From an uncultured Collinsella sp. (GTDB lineage Bacteria; Actinomycetota; Coriobacteriia; Coriobacteriales; Coriobacteriaceae): a stretch of 6,680 nucleotides of DNA. The translations under genes and the position numbers were made by a program. Below are positions 5,502 to 6,680 of this stretch, piece after piece; position 1 is the stretch's first letter, and each line of letters starts with the position of its first letter. The DNA lies in assembly GCA_905204635.1 (NCBI GenBank), contig CAJLAN010000093.1, forward strand, positions 1-6,680, in the 5' to 3' direction. The notes under the pieces were generated by a model, which saw only the letters and a program-made list of their open reading frames with translations, made no database searches and had not been told where the DNA came from.

Positions 5502-6680
5502 ATGAACACCGAGGAAATTGCGCGCATCGTCGGCGATCAGCGCACCTACTTTAAGACGCACGCCACGTTTGATGTCGATGCTCGGCGTCGTGCGCTCGTG
5601 AGTTTACGCGATGCGGTACGGGCCCACGAGGCCGATATCGCCCATGCGCTCAAGACCGATTTGGGAAAGTCGCATGACGAGGCCTATATGTGCGAGATCG
5701 GCACGTCGCTTTCCGAGATTCGACATCAGATTGCGCATGTGGCTCGATGGAGTCGCCCGCGTCTGCGTCCGTGTGACCTCGCCAACGCCGTGAGTGTGTG
5801 CAAGACGCAGGCCGTGCCCTATGGCGTCACACTCATCATGGCTCCGTGGAACTACCCGTTTTTGCTGACGCTCGAGCCACTCGCCGGCGCCCTTGCCGCG
5901 GGCAATACCGTGGTCATCAAGCCGAGCGCATATGCTCCGGCATCGAGCGCGGTGCTCAAGCAAATCTGTGAAGAGGTATTTGATTCGCGCCTGGTGACGG
6001 TTGTCGAGGGCGGGCGCGCCGAGAACGAAGCGCTGCTCGATGAGCACTGGGACAAGATCTTCTTTACCGGTAGCGTTCCGGTCGGCAAGCTCGTCATGGA
6101 GCGTGCAAGTAAAAACCTTACGCCCGTGACGCTTGAGCTGGGCGGAAAGAGTCCCTGCATCGTGGATGCGACGGCAAACCTGAAGGTCGCGGCGCGGCGT
6201 ATCGCCTTTGGTAAATGGCTCAACGTGGGGCAAACCTGTGTAGCGCCCGACTACCTGCTGGTCGATGCGCGCGTGCACGACGAGCTGCTGGACCTTATCA
6301 AGGAGGAGGCCCGCCGTATGTTTGGCGAGCATCCGCTCGATAACGAGGATTACGGGCATATCGTCAACGCCAAGCATTTTGCGCGCGTACGCGGGCTGAT
6401 CGACCCCGATAAGGTTGTGCTTGGAGGCACGGCGCGCGAGTCGTCGCTCAAGATCGAGCCGACGATTTTGGACGGCGTGACCCCCGATGACGCCGTGATG
6501 CAGGAGGAGATCTTCGGCCCCATTTTGCCGGTGCTGACGTTTGAGAGCCTAGACGAGGCCGAGACGTTTATTACAGATCGTCCGACGCCGCTGGCTCTGT
6601 ATATCTTTAGCCAGGATCGCGCAGTTCAGCAGCGCTTTGTGCGTTACGTGCCCTTTGGCGGCGGCTGTGTCAACGACACG
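5502..6680 (+). CDS. Aldehyde dehydrogenase, class-3/YwdH-like, cut by window end
   Basis: The frame is open from ATG 5502 to the right edge (393 codons, no stop), so the C-terminus lies outside. It oxidises an aldehyde to a carboxylate with NAD(P). Motifs in order: PWNYP (115-119) with Asn117, VIKPSAYAP (138-146) with Lys140, FFTGS (187-191), LELGGKSP (211-218) with general base Glu212, GQTCVAPDY (243-251) with catalytic Cys246, EEIFGP (335-340), and PFGGGCVNDT at the edge. The short N-terminus and QTCVAPDY/GGGCVNDT wording fit the compact class-3 group (about 455 residues in B. subtilis YwdH), so some 60 residues are probably missing. AGGAGG (5491-5496) overlaps the stop of the previous gene, so the two are translationally close and share an operon. 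The presence of Cys246 and Glu212 argues for acid formation, not the CoA-acylating type. Confidence 0.92.
   Translation, partial: MNTEEIARIVGDQRTYFKTHATFDVDARRRALVSLRDAVRAHEADIAHALKTDLGKSHDEAYMCEIGTSLSEIRHQIAHVARWSRPRLRPCDLANAVSVCKTQAVPYGVTLIMAPWNYPFLLTLEPLAGALAAGNTVVIKPSAYAPASSAVLKQICEEVFDSRLVTVVEGGRAENEALLDEHWDKIFFTGSVPVGKLVMERASKNLTPVTLELGGKSPCIVDATANLKVAARRIAFGKWLNVGQTCVAPDYLLVDARVHDELLDLIKEEARRMFGEHPLDNEDYGHIVNAKHFARVRGLIDPDKVVLGGTARESSLKIEPTILDGVTPDDAVMQEEIFGPILPVLTFESLDEAETFITDRPTPLALYIFSQDRAVQQRFVRYVPFGGGCVNDT

Noticed and set aside
5604..6377. 257-codon open frame on the minus strand
   Set aside because: It is antisense to the aldehyde dehydrogenase, whose motifs continue across it in the plus frame.

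Overview
The window is moderately GC-rich, gene-dense bacterial DNA. A pdxS-pdxT operon divergent from a MocR-type regulator, a reverse-type rubrerythrin (rubredoxin domain first) and a fermentative-looking alcohol/aldehyde dehydrogenase pair suggest a strict anaerobe that makes its own pyridoxal 5'-phosphate (PLP). The impression is of a gut actinobacterium of the Coriobacteriia (Collinsella-like). This is an inference from gene content, GC and style; no rRNA or marker gene is present to prove it.

Layout. Bases 1-322 hold no gene. They contain a strong intrinsic terminator for a gene lying left of the window, a three-unit 27-bp palindromic repeat, and a second, larger inverted repeat. Bases 323-1821 (minus strand) are pdxT and pdxS, the two subunits of the glutamine-dependent PLP synthase. 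Bases 1822-1966 are a divergent control region with an 8-bp direct repeat spaced 34 bp. Bases 1967-3382 (plus) encode a GntR-HTH/aminotransferase fusion, best called PdxR. A perfect 12-bp hairpin at 3393-3421 serves as a two-way terminator between PdxR and the convergent rubrerythrin gene (3455-4015, minus). Bases 4016-4271 are a second divergent control region with a good minus-strand promoter and two copies of an 18-bp Rex-like operator. From there a plus-strand operon runs to the right edge: an iron-containing alcohol dehydrogenase (4272-5492), then an aldehyde dehydrogenase of the short class-3 type (from 5502, cut by the window end).

How it works together. PdxR probably senses PLP and sets expression of PdxST. 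Rubrerythrin removes peroxide or oxygen. The alcohol and aldehyde dehydrogenases probably interconvert an aldehyde with its alcohol and its acid, moving reducing equivalents to or from NAD(P). The Rex-like sites suggest this operon answers to the NADH/NAD+ ratio.

I did not find an obviously new multi-gene system. The genes belong to known families. The most interesting parts are non-coding: the two repeat elements at the left and the operator-like sites in the two divergent intergenic regions.
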